From the NCBI RefSeq assembly GCF_039595935.1, contig NZ_JBCNKR010000006.1, positions 3,010,001-3,074,000 of the forward strand: 64,000 nucleotides of DNA. Reading direction: 5' to 3'. The DNA is from Flavobacterium sp. GTDB taxonomy: Bacteria > Bacteroidota > Bacteroidia > Flavobacteriales > Flavobacteriaceae. Under the pieces are notes generated by a model that saw only the letters and a program-made list of their open reading frames with translations, made no database searches and had not been told where the DNA came from. Every line of letters starts with the position of its first letter. Within the stretch, counting starts at the first letter, position 1. Made by a program: the position numbers and the translations under genes. Positions 46,501 through 55,402 of the stretch are shown here, in pieces.

Positions 46501-47897
46501 CTGTACTTATGACGGCAATGGTAGCATCATTAGGATTCTTACCGATGGCAATCAGCAGCAGCGCGGGTGCAGAGGTTCAAAAACCGCTTGCAACAGTCGT
46601 AATTGGAGGTCTTGTAACAGCTACATTCCTAACATTGTTTGTTCTCCCATTACTGTATATAATCTTTAATACTAAATTTGACTTTAAAGGCCGATTTAAA
46701 ATGAGAAATGCAACAGTTGTACTTATCTTGTTACTTGCAGGTGTAGGATCTGCAAATGCGCAGCAGAGGATTCCAATTGACAAAGCTGTTGAAACTGCCC
46801 TGCAGAGCAATCAGCAGCTGGATATTAATAAAACTGAAATCCAAGCTGCCGGGCTGAATGTAAAAACTGCCGTTGACATCCCTAAAACGGGTGTCTTCGC
46901 GGAGAACGAGGATTTAAGACCTTCTGATAAGACAGGAATTTTAAAAATAGGTATCTCTCAGAGTTTTGCATGGCCCGGTCTTTATGCTGCAAGAAAAAGC
47001 TATTTCAAAGATCAGCTTAAATATACCCAGCTTAATACGGCACTATTAAATGCAACGATAAAAAGAGATGTGCGAACTGCATATTACAAGCTTTGGTACC
47101 TGCAGGACAAACAGCTTTTGTACCAGCGTCTGGACAGTATTTATACACTGCTGTCAAAAACTGCAGAAGTGCGTTTAAAAGCTGGAGATGTGGCGCAGCT
47201 GGATAAGATTGCGGCGGATGCAAAACTTCTGGAATTAAAAGCCTTTTCGGATCAGAACAGGAAAGACATGACTGTGCAGCAACAGCAGCTTATGATGCTT
47301 TTAAACCTTAATGAATGGCTGCTTCCTGTGGAAGCGCCGCTTGGCAAGGCCGAAGTCAATTTTTCCGAAAGCAACGGACTGCATCCGCTTTTAATATTAC
47401 AGGAGCAAAATGTAAAGATAGCATCTTCCAACGTTTCAGTTATGAAAAACAGCAATATGCCAGAGCTTTCAGGCAGGGTTTTCAGTCAGAGGCTATACGG
47501 TTTGGATGATCCTTACACAGGGTTTTCAGCCACTGCATCCTTCCCGCTTTTCGGGGCCGTATCGGCGCATAACAAGGTAAAGGTGGCAAAAGCGGAAAAA
47601 GAAGTACAGGAAAAAAATCTTGCCTATCAGACCCAGCTTCTTCAGACCCAGAAGAATTCTTCTGCAGCTGAGATTGAAAAGAACCTTTCGCTTCTTAATT
47701 TTTATGAGACTTCAGGTCTCAAACAAGCTGAAGATATTATTAAAGCATCGACACTAAGTTACCGCTCGGGTGAAATCAGTTTTGCTGAACTTGGACAATT
47801 TTTAAGCCAGGCTGTAGGGATCCGCCAGAATTATCTTGATGTTTTAAATCAATTTAACCTTTCTGCGGTACAGTTTGATTACTTCAATAATAAATAA
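43581..47897 (+). CDS. czcA: CzcA-type heavy-metal RND permease fused to a TolC-like outer membrane factor
   Basis: A 1438-residue fusion starting at GTG 43581. Residues 1-1035 form an RND permease whose helix 4 carries DFGLIVDGAVIVVE at residue 400, the Zn/Co/Cd (HME1) type. Residues 1041-1438 are an OMF/TolC domain that begins with its own Met (46701) and a cleavable-looking signal (MRNATVVLILLLAG...ANAQ). Such fusions are common in Bacteroidota; cleavage or an internal start is needed to release the outer membrane part. The adaptor follows. Confidence 0.92.
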   Translation: MLDSIIKFSIKNKIIIGLMTLVLIIWGAWSATKLPIDAVPDITNNQVQIFTSCPTLAGQEVEQLVTFPIEQSIATVPKIQEIRSISRFGLSVITVVFDDETDIYFARQLINERLKEAADKIPQGAGTPEMAPVSTGLGEVYQYIIHPKKGSKNKYNAKDLRTMQDWIVARQLYGTPGIAEVNSFGGELKQYEVAVNPDRLRAMGVSIPDIFTALQKNNQNTGGAYIDKKPNAYFIRGIGLVTSLDDVKKIVVKNTGAAPIYVSDVAEVRFGKAVRYGALTYNGEVDAVGGVVMMLKGENSNEVVKRIKEKLPTIQKSLPDDVVIEPYLDRTDLVGRAISTVEKNLVEGALIVIFVLVLFLGNFRAGLIVASAIPLAMLFALGLMNVFGVSANLMSLGAIDFGLIVDGAVIVVEATLHHLALRKSLKNLTQDEMDEEVFESASKIRTSAAFGEIIILIVYIPILTLVGVEGKMFRPMAQTVGFAIFGALILSLTYIPMMCALFLSKKPQHKETFSDKMMNKIQSIYQPLLKKVIDIKYVVVGVTGVIFLTAIFCFTRMGGEFIPQLQEGDYAFHCILPQGSSLNQSIETSMQASRIIKQFDEVKMVVGKTGAAEVPTDPMPPEATDLMVVLKPQKEWKSGRNYAELADAIMEKLEVIPGVFFEKNQPIQMRFNELMTGIRQDVAVKIFGENLDTLSQYAKEVGAVIQSVPGATSPQIERVSGLPQINIEYDRTRIANYGLTIEDVNDVVSTAFAGKSTGQVYENERRFDLVVRLDSVHRSSIDDVSNLMIPTNTGIQVPLSQVAKIDYKLGPAQISREAGKRRIVIGFNVAGRDVQSVVQDIQKKLAEKVKLPPGYYFTYGGQFENLQAASARLMIAVPVSLLLIFGLLYFTFRSFKQAMLIFTAIPMSAIGGIFALMLRGMPFSISAGIGFIALFGVAVLNGIVLIGTFNQLEKEGMNDIFERVKEGTITRLRPVLMTAMVASLGFLPMAISSSAGAEVQKPLATVVIGGLVTATFLTLFVLPLLYIIFNTKFDFKGRFKMRNATVVLILLLAGVGSANAQQRIPIDKAVETALQSNQQLDINKTEIQAAGLNVKTAVDIPKTGVFAENEDLRPSDKTGILKIGISQSFAWPGLYAARKSYFKDQLKYTQLNTALLNATIKRDVRTAYYKLWYLQDKQLLYQRLDSIYTLLSKTAEVRLKAGDVAQLDKIAADAKLLELKAFSDQNRKDMTVQQQQLMMLLNLNEWLLPVEAPLGKAEVNFSESNGLHPLLILQEQNVKIASSNVSVMKNSNMPELSGRVFSQRLYGLDDPYTGFSATASFPLFGAVSAHNKVKVAKAEKEVQEKNLAYQTQLLQTQKNSSAAEIEKNLSLLNFYETSGLKQAEDIIKASTLSYRSGEISFAELGQFLSQAVGIRQNYLDVLNQFNLSAVQFDYFNNK

Positions 47898-47908
47898 ATA
47901 ATGTAAAA

Positions 47909-47935
47909 CCTGTGAGAGAAACACAATCTCACAGG
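47909..47935 (+). terminator. Intergenic hairpin between czcA and czcB
   Basis: CCTGTGAGA (47909-47917) pairs with TCTCACAGG (47927-47935); only a weak T stretch follows, so it may act as an mRNA-stabilising or attenuating structure. Confidence 0.4.
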
Positions 47936-47957
47936 GTAATTTTAAAATAGAGCATAA

Positions 47958-49247
47958 ATGAAAGTCAAAATTCAATTATTAATCGCGGCTGCGGCGGTCT
48001 TCTCACTTGTAAGCTGCGGGCAAAAAAGCAATGAAAGCGAAACAGGAGCCAAAACTGAACAGGCTGAAGGAGCAAAAGAAGAGGGACATGGTGAGGAAGA
48101 AGCTGCGACAATTGCCGTATTAACCCAGGATCAGATTAAATCTGTTGGTATAACACTGGGAACTATTGAGAGCAAAAATCTGACTGCTGCAATAAAAGCC
48201 AACGGAGCTTTAAGGGTTCCTAACAATAATAAAGCAAATGCAACTTCACTCTATGGAGGGGTTATTAAAACCTTAAAGGTACAGCTGGGAGATCATGTTC
48301 GAAAAGGACAGGTTATTGCGACTATCGAAAATCCGCAGTTTATCCAGCAGCAGGAAGAGTACATTACGATCAACAGCAGAATTACAAACGCAGAGCAGGA
48401 ACTGCAGCGTCAGAGAGATCTTCAGGCAGGAAATGCAGGTGCATTAAAAAATCTGCAGAATGCAACGGCGGAAGTAAATGCACTTCGTGCGCGTAAGGCA
48501 TCGCTTCAAAAGCAGATCCAGCTTATGGGGATTAATCCAGCATCAGTATCTGCGTCGAATTTAAGAGCGGCATTAACAGTTACAAGTCCAGTGACCGGTA
48601 CGGTAAGTGCCGAGTTTGCCAAAATTGGAAGTTATGTTGATGTTTCGTCTCCTGTTGTGGAGATCGTGGACAATCAATTGATCCATTTAGACCTTCAGGT
48701 ATTTGAGAAAGATCTTCCTATGGTGAAGGTGGGACAGAACGTAAATTTTACCCTGACAAATAATCCGACAGCTTCTTATACAGCAAAGGTGTTCAATATT
48801 GGTTCTTCTTTTGAAAATGAAAGCAAGACTGTGGCGGTGCACTGTACCGTTACAGGTAATAAAACAGGACTTATCGACGGAATGAATATTACAGCCATGG
48901 TTAGTGTCGGCACAGCTCTTACAGCTGCAGTTCCAAATGACGCCATAGCAGAGGCAGACGGCAAGTTCTACATTTTTGTAAAAACTGACAAAAAACCCGA
49001 AGAGCATGAAGAAGCGGAAGGAGGCGAAGGTGCTGAAGCTGGAGAAAAACACAGCCCGGAAGAGGAAAAGAAGATTGCAGCAACAAGCATGAACTTTGAA
49101 AAAGTCGAGGTTAATAAGGGAGTTTCAGAGCTTGGATACACGGCTGTAACTCCTGTTAAGGACATACCTTCAGGAACACAGATTGTGACCAAGGGCACTT
49201 TTTTCGTCAATGCTAAACTGAGCAATTCAGGAGGGCACGAGCACTAA
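47958..49247 (+). CDS. czcB: CzcB-type periplasmic adaptor (membrane fusion lipoprotein)
   Basis: A 429-residue HlyD/CusB-type adaptor. Lipobox Cys20 (LVSC), a Glu/His-rich linker (EEGHGEEEA), the lipoyl halves (YGGVIKTLKVQLGDHVRKGQ), a coiled-coil hairpin (residues 130-190) and a beta-barrel. A second acidic/His-rich loop (PEEHEEAEGGEGAEAGEKHS) and the terminal GGHEH are likely metal-binding. It is 61 nt downstream of CzcA and links the pump to the TolC domain. Confidence 0.9.
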   Translation: MKVKIQLLIAAAAVFSLVSCGQKSNESETGAKTEQAEGAKEEGHGEEEAATIAVLTQDQIKSVGITLGTIESKNLTAAIKANGALRVPNNNKANATSLYGGVIKTLKVQLGDHVRKGQVIATIENPQFIQQQEEYITINSRITNAEQELQRQRDLQAGNAGALKNLQNATAEVNALRARKASLQKQIQLMGINPASVSASNLRAALTVTSPVTGTVSAEFAKIGSYVDVSSPVVEIVDNQLIHLDLQVFEKDLPMVKVGQNVNFTLTNNPTASYTAKVFNIGSSFENESKTVAVHCTVTGNKTGLIDGMNITAMVSVGTALTAAVPNDAIAEADGKFYIFVKTDKKPEEHEEAEGGEGAEAGEKHSPEEEKKIAATSMNFEKVEVNKGVSELGYTAVTPVKDIPSGTQIVTKGTFFVNAKLSNSGGHEH

Positions 49248-49523
49248 GAAATCCCAAGAGTTTAATGCAGGTTCCTGTTTGAGAGTAATGTTTGCCATTG
49301 ATAAACTATGGATGTAAAGATTTGCCCCCTTACTTCTTTAATTCCTAGTTCTCGATCCAGGACCTGTATTAATTTAAATTGCTCTTCATATTATCAATGT
49401 GTACGGATTTGATTGTTAAAAATTAAACCAATTAAGCTGAAGTTAAAAATAAGCTTCGTAAATTTACTAGAGTAGCTGCCGAATGCATCTATTTCCGGTT
49501 TACTTTTTAAAGTGAAAATTTAT

Positions 49524-49940
49524 ATGAAAAAAGCAACAGAAGCCGTCTTTGAAAGTAAAAATATACGCCTCACGACGATGCGTATCCTGATTTATGAATA
49601 TTTAGAAACCGTTACCGCTGCACTGTCCCTGGCGGAAATTGAGAAATTTTTTCATAAAGCGGATAAGGTAACAATCTACAGGACTCTTCAGACATTTCAG
49701 GAGAAAGGACTTGTCCATAAGATCCTTGACGAAAATGTTGTTAAGTACAAACTCTGCGCGGAATCCTGCGTTGAAGATGACCACAATGACAGACATCTGC
49801 ATTTTTACTGCAAAAAGTGCAATGAGACAACCTGCCGGGACGAAATTATTCTGCCCAAAAGCTTGGAAGAAAGTCTTCAAATTGATGAGGTGCAGATCTT
49901 GGCAAAAGGAATCTGTGAAAAATGCCTAAAATCGTTTTAG
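49524..49940 (+). CDS. Fur-family metalloregulator (Zur-like)
   Basis: A 138-residue Fur-type repressor: winged helix (LSLAEIEKFFHKADKVTIYRT), regulatory HLHFYCKKCNET and the structural zinc site with Cys pairs (YCKKC and GICEKC). ATG 49524 is chosen; a GTG 12 nt upstream is possible. Placed between the Czc efflux genes and a P-type ATPase, it probably senses zinc; a Zur assignment is an inference. Confidence 0.85.
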   Translation: MKKATEAVFESKNIRLTTMRILIYEYLETVTAALSLAEIEKFFHKADKVTIYRTLQTFQEKGLVHKILDENVVKYKLCAESCVEDDHNDRHLHFYCKKCNETTCRDEIILPKSLEESLQIDEVQILAKGICEKCLKSF

Positions 49941-50004
49941 CATAAAAAAGTAGCAGAAGCAGAGAATTTTAAAAGAGATTGTTGAATTTTAATTATTAAA
50001 TGAA

Positions 50005-50886
50005 ATGTTGTTAGATAAAAAAATATCGGTAATTTACTTTGTCAAACAGATTAAGTCTCAGATAATTCTCATTGTAGTATTTGCAGCGGCAATAGGCCTG
50101 CTGGATAATCTGCCGATATTCAAGGAGATAGCCCTCCCGCTTAGTATTCCTGCTTTAGTGGGTACCGCCGTTTCACTTCTTCTTGCCTTCAGGACAGCCC
50201 AATCCTATGAGAGATGGTGGGAAGCGAGAACGGTATGGGGTGCAATAGTGAACGATTCCCGTACTTTTATAAGACAGGTAACGCAGTTCACTTCAAAAGA
50301 TAATAAACAAATTGCAGATCAGTTCACGGAAAGACAGATCATCTGGGTTTATGCCTTAGGCGAAGCGCTTCGCAGGCAGCCTTTTTCTCCAAAAGTTCAG
50401 GCCTATCTTAACTTTCACAAGATCAGCGGAGCCAATATTCCAAATGCGCTTCTTGACAAACATTCCCATGATATTGCCCTTCTGGAACAGAAAGGAATTA
50501 TTTCAGATTTTAAGCAGGTGCAGTTAAATGAGACGCTTGCCAGATTATGTGACAGTATGGGTAAATGTGAGCGAATTAAAAACACTGTTTTCCCTAAATC
50601 CTACAGTCTTCTGGTGCATACCCTAATATATGTTTTTGCGGCCATACTTCCTTTCGGGCTGGAAGATTCCCAGCTTGCCGTAGAAGTCCTTATGACAATA
50701 ATGATTCCGCTTCTGTTTATCTCAATTGAAAAAACTGCAATTATCATGCAGGATCCATTTGAAAATACCCCTGTTGATACACCAATGACCTCACTTGCGC
50801 AGACCATTGAAATCAACCTCCTTGAGATGACAGGTGCACAGGATATACCCGTAAAGCCTAAAAATAATGAGTATTACGAAATGTAA
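50005..50886 (+). CDS. Bestrophin-family anion channel
   Basis: A 293-residue protein of the bestrophin/UPF0187 family with the typical ERWWEARTVWGAIVNDSR segment and IPLLFISIEKTAIIMQDPFEN near the C terminus. Four membrane spans. Bacterial bestrophins conduct ions in pentamers. It sits 64 nt after the Fur gene within the metal-resistance cluster; link to metal stress is inferred. Confidence 0.88.
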   Translation: MLLDKKISVIYFVKQIKSQIILIVVFAAAIGLLDNLPIFKEIALPLSIPALVGTAVSLLLAFRTAQSYERWWEARTVWGAIVNDSRTFIRQVTQFTSKDNKQIADQFTERQIIWVYALGEALRRQPFSPKVQAYLNFHKISGANIPNALLDKHSHDIALLEQKGIISDFKQVQLNETLARLCDSMGKCERIKNTVFPKSYSLLVHTLIYVFAAILPFGLEDSQLAVEVLMTIMIPLLFISIEKTAIIMQDPFENTPVDTPMTSLAQTIEINLLEMTGAQDIPVKPKNNEYYEM

Positions 50887-50914
50887 ATTATTATAAACCT
50901 AAAATTAGTCTGCT

Positions 50915-51370
50915 ATGGATATCGAGTTTGAACTGCTGCTTTCCGCCAAATTACTGCTTGCTGTTTTTCTTGGCGGGATAATAGGCCTTGAAAGGGAACG
51001 TGAACAGCAAAATTCAGGAGTACGGACATTTGCGTGCATATGTGTCGCTTCGTGTCTTTTTGTTTCGATTTCAGCCCATTTGACCGCCGATAAGTCAGCA
51101 ATTGCCAGAATGCTGGCTGCAATTGCGACTGGACTTGGATTCATAGGGGCAGGACTAATTTTCAGAGATGATAAAAATCTTCCTAAAGGGCTGACTACTG
51201 CTTCAGGTCTTTGGACGACATCGGCAGTTGGAATGGCTATTGCACTAAACATGTTTGTTATTGCGGTGGCGTCGACGCTTATAATACTGCTAATTTTCAC
51301 CATAAATCAGTTTCCATGGTACAGAAAACTAGTAGACAAATTAATTAAGAGTAAAAAAAGGACTAACTAG
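50915..51370 (+). CDS. MgtC/SapB-family inner membrane protein
   Basis: A 151-residue protein with the conserved GGIIGLEREREQQNSGVRT and GLGFIGAGLI motifs of MgtC/SapB. Four to five membrane helices. Homologues affect magnesium limitation and ATP synthase; here it belongs to the plus-strand cluster between the bestrophin and the ATPase. Confidence 0.88.
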   Translation: MDIEFELLLSAKLLLAVFLGGIIGLEREREQQNSGVRTFACICVASCLFVSISAHLTADKSAIARMLAAIATGLGFIGAGLIFRDDKNLPKGLTTASGLWTTSAVGMAIALNMFVIAVASTLIILLIFTINQFPWYRKLVDKLIKSKKRTN

Positions 51371-51374
51371 ACCA

Positions 51375-51440
51375 ATGGATTTCCTTTTATCGGTATTACA
51401 AATCTTATGGATGGCGATACTGTATTTTTTAACCTTATAA
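51375..51440 (+). CDS. Possible 21-residue membrane peptide
   Basis: ATG 51375 to TAA 51440 encodes MDFLLSVLQILWMAILYFLT and one more residue, entirely hydrophobic, placed in the 80-nt gap between mgtC and the ATPase gene. MgtR-like small membrane peptides regulate MgtC in other bacteria, but no similarity is claimed. Confidence 0.25.
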   Translation: MDFLLSVLQILWMAILYFLTL

Positions 51441-51450
51441 ATTAAATAAC

Positions 51451-53514
51451 ATGGAACATAAACATAAATATGATAAAGACGGAAAGCAAATCTGCTGTAC
51501 ACAGACAGAGAAAGTGTATGTTAAGGCGGGCGCCAAGGAATTAGTAAAAGGGCACAGTGCAAATGATGGCCATAATCATGCACATAGTAAAAACGACGGA
51601 CACAACCATGGTCATAGCGATGATGATGGACATGATCACGGCAATGTGGAAGGCGGACCTTTTAAAATGTTCCTTCCTTCCATTATTTCGTTGGTTATGC
51701 TGCTTCTTGCAATTACTTTTGACAACTGGATAAAACTTCCCTGGTTTTCGGGTGCGGTAAGGTTTGTATGGTATCTAATTGCCTACCTTATTGTTGGTTT
51801 TCCAGTAATTAAGGATGCCTTTAAAAGCATTACAAAAGGCGAAGTATTCTCAGAATTCCTGCTTATGAGCATAGCTACAGTCGGAGCATTCATAATCAAA
51901 GAATATCCCGAAGGTGTTGCCGTAATGCTTTTTTATGCCGTAGGTGAGGTATTCCAGACACTTGCAGTTTCAAGAGCACAGAGAAACATTAAAAGCCTTT
52001 TGGACCAGAGGCCGGATGAAGTAACCATACTTGTAGATGGAAAGCCTAAAACGGTAAAAGCAGAAGAAGCTGGAATTGGTGATATTATCCAGTTAAAGCC
52101 AGGTGAGAAATTAGGACTTGACGGCGAATTGCTGACTGACGGCGCTTCTTTTAATACTGCGGCGCTTACCGGAGAAAGCAAGCCTGATACCAAATCTAAA
52201 GGCGAGACAGTTCTGGCGGGAATGATTAATTTAAATGTGGCGGCGCAGGTAAAAGTCACTGCAGCTTATACAGAAAGCAAACTCAGCCGAATACTGGAAC
52301 TTGTTCAAAATGCGACGGCCCAAAAGGCACCGACAGAACTTTTTATAAGACGATTTGCGAAAATTTATACGCCAATTGTAGTTTTTCTGGCAATAGCAAT
52401 ATGCTTAGTGCCTTATTTCTTTGTAGACAATTATGACTTTAACAGCTGGCTTTACAGAGCACTTGTATTTCTTGTAATTTCTTGTCCCTGCGCACTTGTG
52501 ATTTCAATACCCCTTGGTTATTTTGGCGGAATCGGTGCAGCGAGCCGAAACGGCATCCTATTCAAAGGAAGTAATTTCCTGGATGTTATGGCTTCAATCC
52601 AGAACGTTGTTATGGATAAGACAGGGACGATGACCGAGGGTGTCTTTAAGGTTCAGGAAACTGTTTTCAAACCGGAGTTTGATAAGGATGAGATTTTAAA
52701 AATGGTTAATGCCGTGGAAAGCCAGAGCTCGCATCCTGTTGCCACAGCAATTCATGAATTTGTTGGTGAAGTTGACAGTTCTATCAAATTGGAAAGCACC
52801 GAAGAAATTGCGGGTCACGGACTGAAGGCCGTCATAAACGGAAAAGAACTTCTTGCAGGTAATTTCAAGCTAATGGATAAGTTCTCCATCAGTTATGATG
52901 TTGATCCAGCAACTATAGTTTACACAACCATTGCAGTGAGCTACGACAAAAAATATGTAGGCTATATTACAATTGCCGACAGTATCAAGGAAGATTCACA
53001 GCAGACAATTGACCTTCTTCACAAGCTGAACATTAAAGCTACAATGCTGAGCGGGGACAAAAGCAGTGTTGTAAAATTTGTTGCTGATAAATTAGGAATC
53101 GACAATGCTTACGGAGATCTTCTGCCTGAAGACAAGGTAAACAAGGTTAAGGAAATCAAAGCGCAGTATGGAACAGTTGCCTTCGTAGGGGACGGAGTAA
53201 ACGATGCTCCTGTGGTTGCTTTGAGCGATGCGGGAATTGCAATGGGAGGACTTGGAAGTGATGCTACTATTGAAACTGCTGACGTAGTTATACAGGATGA
53301 CAAACCATCGAAAATACCAATGGCTATAAACATTGGAAGGCAGACAAAGAAAATCGTGTGGCAGAATATTACACTTGCATTTGTTGTCAAAGGAGTAGTT
53401 CTTATTCTGGGAGCCGGCGGACTTGCTACAATGTGGGAAGCGGTATTTGCTGATGTTGGCGTATCACTTATCGCGATCTTAAATGCGGTACGCATTCAGA
53501 AAATGAAATTCTAA
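51451..53514 (+). CDS. P1B-type heavy-metal-translocating ATPase (ZntA-like)
   Basis: A 687-residue ATPase exporting divalent metals. Instead of an HMA domain, the N terminus has CCTQTE and three His-rich repeats (NDGHNHAHS-type, residues 38-65). The membrane SCPCALV metal site, LTGES, DKTGTMT phosphorylation motif, SSHP and GDGVNDAP are all intact. The N-terminal His region and the gene context with CzcA suggest Zn/Cd/Co as substrate. Confidence 0.92.
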   Translation: MEHKHKYDKDGKQICCTQTEKVYVKAGAKELVKGHSANDGHNHAHSKNDGHNHGHSDDDGHDHGNVEGGPFKMFLPSIISLVMLLLAITFDNWIKLPWFSGAVRFVWYLIAYLIVGFPVIKDAFKSITKGEVFSEFLLMSIATVGAFIIKEYPEGVAVMLFYAVGEVFQTLAVSRAQRNIKSLLDQRPDEVTILVDGKPKTVKAEEAGIGDIIQLKPGEKLGLDGELLTDGASFNTAALTGESKPDTKSKGETVLAGMINLNVAAQVKVTAAYTESKLSRILELVQNATAQKAPTELFIRRFAKIYTPIVVFLAIAICLVPYFFVDNYDFNSWLYRALVFLVISCPCALVISIPLGYFGGIGAASRNGILFKGSNFLDVMASIQNVVMDKTGTMTEGVFKVQETVFKPEFDKDEILKMVNAVESQSSHPVATAIHEFVGEVDSSIKLESTEEIAGHGLKAVINGKELLAGNFKLMDKFSISYDVDPATIVYTTIAVSYDKKYVGYITIADSIKEDSQQTIDLLHKLNIKATMLSGDKSSVVKFVADKLGIDNAYGDLLPEDKVNKVKEIKAQYGTVAFVGDGVNDAPVVALSDAGIAMGGLGSDATIETADVVIQDDKPSKIPMAINIGRQTKKIVWQNITLAFVVKGVVLILGAGGLATMWEAVFADVGVSLIAILNAVRIQKMKF

Positions 53515-53773
53515 CAAAAAAGGGGAAGGGTTTCTAAATTCATATCCTATAAATTCTATTTTTTGCTGCTGACGAGATAAAATCTTTAAACCGGATTTTC
53601 AGGTGGTCAGGACAGCATGGATTACTCTTGCCTAATTCCAATAGATTTTGTCTTCTACAATGCGATCTGCAGATGCAAAATGCGAACTATCAATCAGTCA
53701 GGTTTGTCAGTGTTTATGGCACATGAAAGCTGATTTTACAAGATTTAAAACTCACATTTGAATTTTAGTGGAA

Positions 53774-54052
53774 ATGAAAAAAAGGAATAAAAAATATTAT
53801 CCAAATGTGCAGAAAACAGGAAGAAAGCAAAAGGGAAAGCCTGTAAAAAAGAAAAATAAATACTCCGTAGTCAATATTGGAAAGACTATTATTCTTGTAA
53901 TTCTGGGACTTGCCATGGTTCTTGGAATTTTCATCAGGGCAAGGCATTTTATTTTGTACCACATGATGAGCAGGCCACATGAGCAAACTGTTAAAAGAAA
54001 ACCCGCCAAAGAGCGGCTGCAGGATAATTTGAAAAGAAATGGAAGCAAATAA
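53774..54052 (+). CDS. Small basic single-span membrane protein, unknown
   Basis: A 92-residue protein with a strongly basic N terminus (KKRNKKYYPNVQKTGRKQKG), one membrane helix (TIILVILGLAMVLGIFI) and a basic tail. Not recognised. It is the last plus-strand gene before a perfect terminator. Confidence 0.55.
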   Translation: MKKRNKKYYPNVQKTGRKQKGKPVKKKNKYSVVNIGKTIILVILGLAMVLGIFIRARHFILYHMMSRPHEQTVKRKPAKERLQDNLKRNGSK

Positions 54053-54085
54053 GATTACAGCAGAAGGTTAAATAGTTAATTCCCA

Positions 54086-54118
54086 GCCGCAGTTTTGCAG
54101 AAACTGCGGCTATTTTTA
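54086..54118 (+). terminator. Terminator
   Basis: GCCGCAGTTT (54086-54095) pairs with AAACTGCGGC (54101-54110), loop TGCAG, followed by TATTTTTATTTT. Confidence 0.85.
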
Positions 54119-54173
54119 TTTTAGAGTGTACTATACAAAACTTCTTATTTTATTGACTTTAGACAAATTAAAT

Positions 54174-54398
54174 ATGAAAAAAAATATTAATATATCTGGT
54201 CTGATCCTTCAAGTTCTTCAGGATAACAGGGGAAAAATCTTTAAGCTTGATGAACTGGTCCAAATTATTTTTCCAATGGATGGTAAGGAGGAGGAAAAGG
54301 AAAATCAGGCGATTGTCTTAGATTTCCTGATATTTTTAGATGATCAGAAAATGATTGTTTTAGACTTTGAAACCGATGAATGTTCAATACCGCTATAA
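54174..54398 (+). CDS. Small unknown protein (74 residues)
   Basis: A 74-residue acidic protein from ATG 54174 with predicted helix-turn segments (SGLILQVLQDNRGKIFKLDE) and the end FETDECSIPL. No family recognised. It is flanked by terminators on both sides, so it is a separate transcription unit. Confidence 0.5.
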   Translation: MKKNINISGLILQVLQDNRGKIFKLDELVQIIFPMDGKEEEKENQAIVLDFLIFLDDQKMIVLDFETDECSIPL

Positions 54399-54464
54399 AC
54401 TGTCTCCATCGCAAAATGACCAAAGTGGAAATTGTATTTCCAATCTGGGCTGATTAAAAAAATA

Positions 54465-54507
54465 TTTTCCAGATAACCTTCCCCTAGGGGAAGGAAAATC
54501 TGGAAAA
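54465..54507. terminator. Bidirectional terminator with nested palindromes
   Basis: Outer arms TTTTCCAGAT (54465-54474) and ATCTGGAAAA (54498-54507) enclose the perfect palindrome CCTTCCCCTAGGGGAAGG. It separates the converging 54174 and lipid kinase genes. Confidence 0.8.
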
Positions 54508-54521
54508 ACCAAACTAAGCCT

Positions 54522-55400
54522 TTATACAAGCACGTTTAGTGCTCCTGGAATTATTGAAATTTTACAAAAATTGGTTTTAAGATTATAGTGTTCCCCATCT
54601 ATCTGCGCGTCTGTATAGATTTTCAGGGGCATTGCTATTCTAAGATTCTGCACCTGATGGTGCTGGGCTTTTTCAAATTTACCCACAGTTCCCCGCAGGA
54701 CATGAAATCCCAAAGTAAGTTTCTCTGCAAATGATAAATCAGGAATAAGAATAAGATCCAGTAATCCATCAGTCAGCATGGCATTGGGCGTAAGGGTCAT
54801 GCCATATCCCATTTCATTTGAATTGGAAATAAAAACCATAAATGGCTTTAAGTTCAAGATTTTGTCATCAAATGAAATTACGGCCGGCTGTGTCCTGTAT
54901 TCAAAACTCGAAAGAATAGCTGCCTTAATGTAAGAATAGAGTTTTCGACTTGCAGAATGTTCGTATTTTTTTATGATCATTGCATCAATGCCGATTCCGG
55001 TATTGCTGAAAAAATAGTGCTGATTGATTTTTCCAGCATCAATCAATATTTTATTGCCACTTTTAATTACTTCAAGAGACTTTTTAACATCGCGGGGTAT
55101 ATTCAGGTGCGAAGCGAGGCCATTGCCAGAACCAACGGGTATAATGCCCAGTTTGATATTAGTTCCCAACAGACACGATGCTACTTCATTAATAGTTCCA
55201 TCGCCCCCGCAGGCCACAACTATATCCGGATGTTTTGATACGGCTTTTTGGGTAAGTTCAATTGCATGTTTTTTATTCAGGGTGTAATCTGTCTTTATTT
55301 TATATTTTTCCGGCGGAAAGAACTCCTTGATGAAAAACTCTGAGAGATTGTGCCTTGCTCCGCCGGAGACGGGATTGATTATGAAATGTATATAGGTCAT
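54522..55400 (-). CDS. YegS/DgkB-like lipid (diacylglycerol) kinase
   Basis: A 292-residue member of the DAGK catalytic family, from ATG 55400. The nucleotide-binding motifs HFIINPVSGG, CGGDGTINEVA and IPVGSGNGLASHL are clear. It starts 2 nt after the stop of the LtaS-type transferase. An enzyme that transfers head groups from phospholipids leaves diacylglycerol, and a kinase recycles it, which explains the pairing. Confidence 0.88.
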   Translation of the reverse strand: MTYIHFIINPVSGGARHNLSEFFIKEFFPPEKYKIKTDYTLNKKHAIELTQKAVSKHPDIVVACGGDGTINEVASCLLGTNIKLGIIPVGSGNGLASHLNIPRDVKKSLEVIKSGNKILIDAGKINQHYFFSNTGIGIDAMIIKKYEHSASRKLYSYIKAAILSSFEYRTQPAVISFDDKILNLKPFMVFISNSNEMGYGMTLTPNAMLTDGLLDLILIPDLSFAEKLTLGFHVLRGTVGKFEKAQHHQVQNLRIAMPLKIYTDAQIDGEHYNLKTNFCKISIIPGALNVLV

Positions 55401-55402
55401 TA

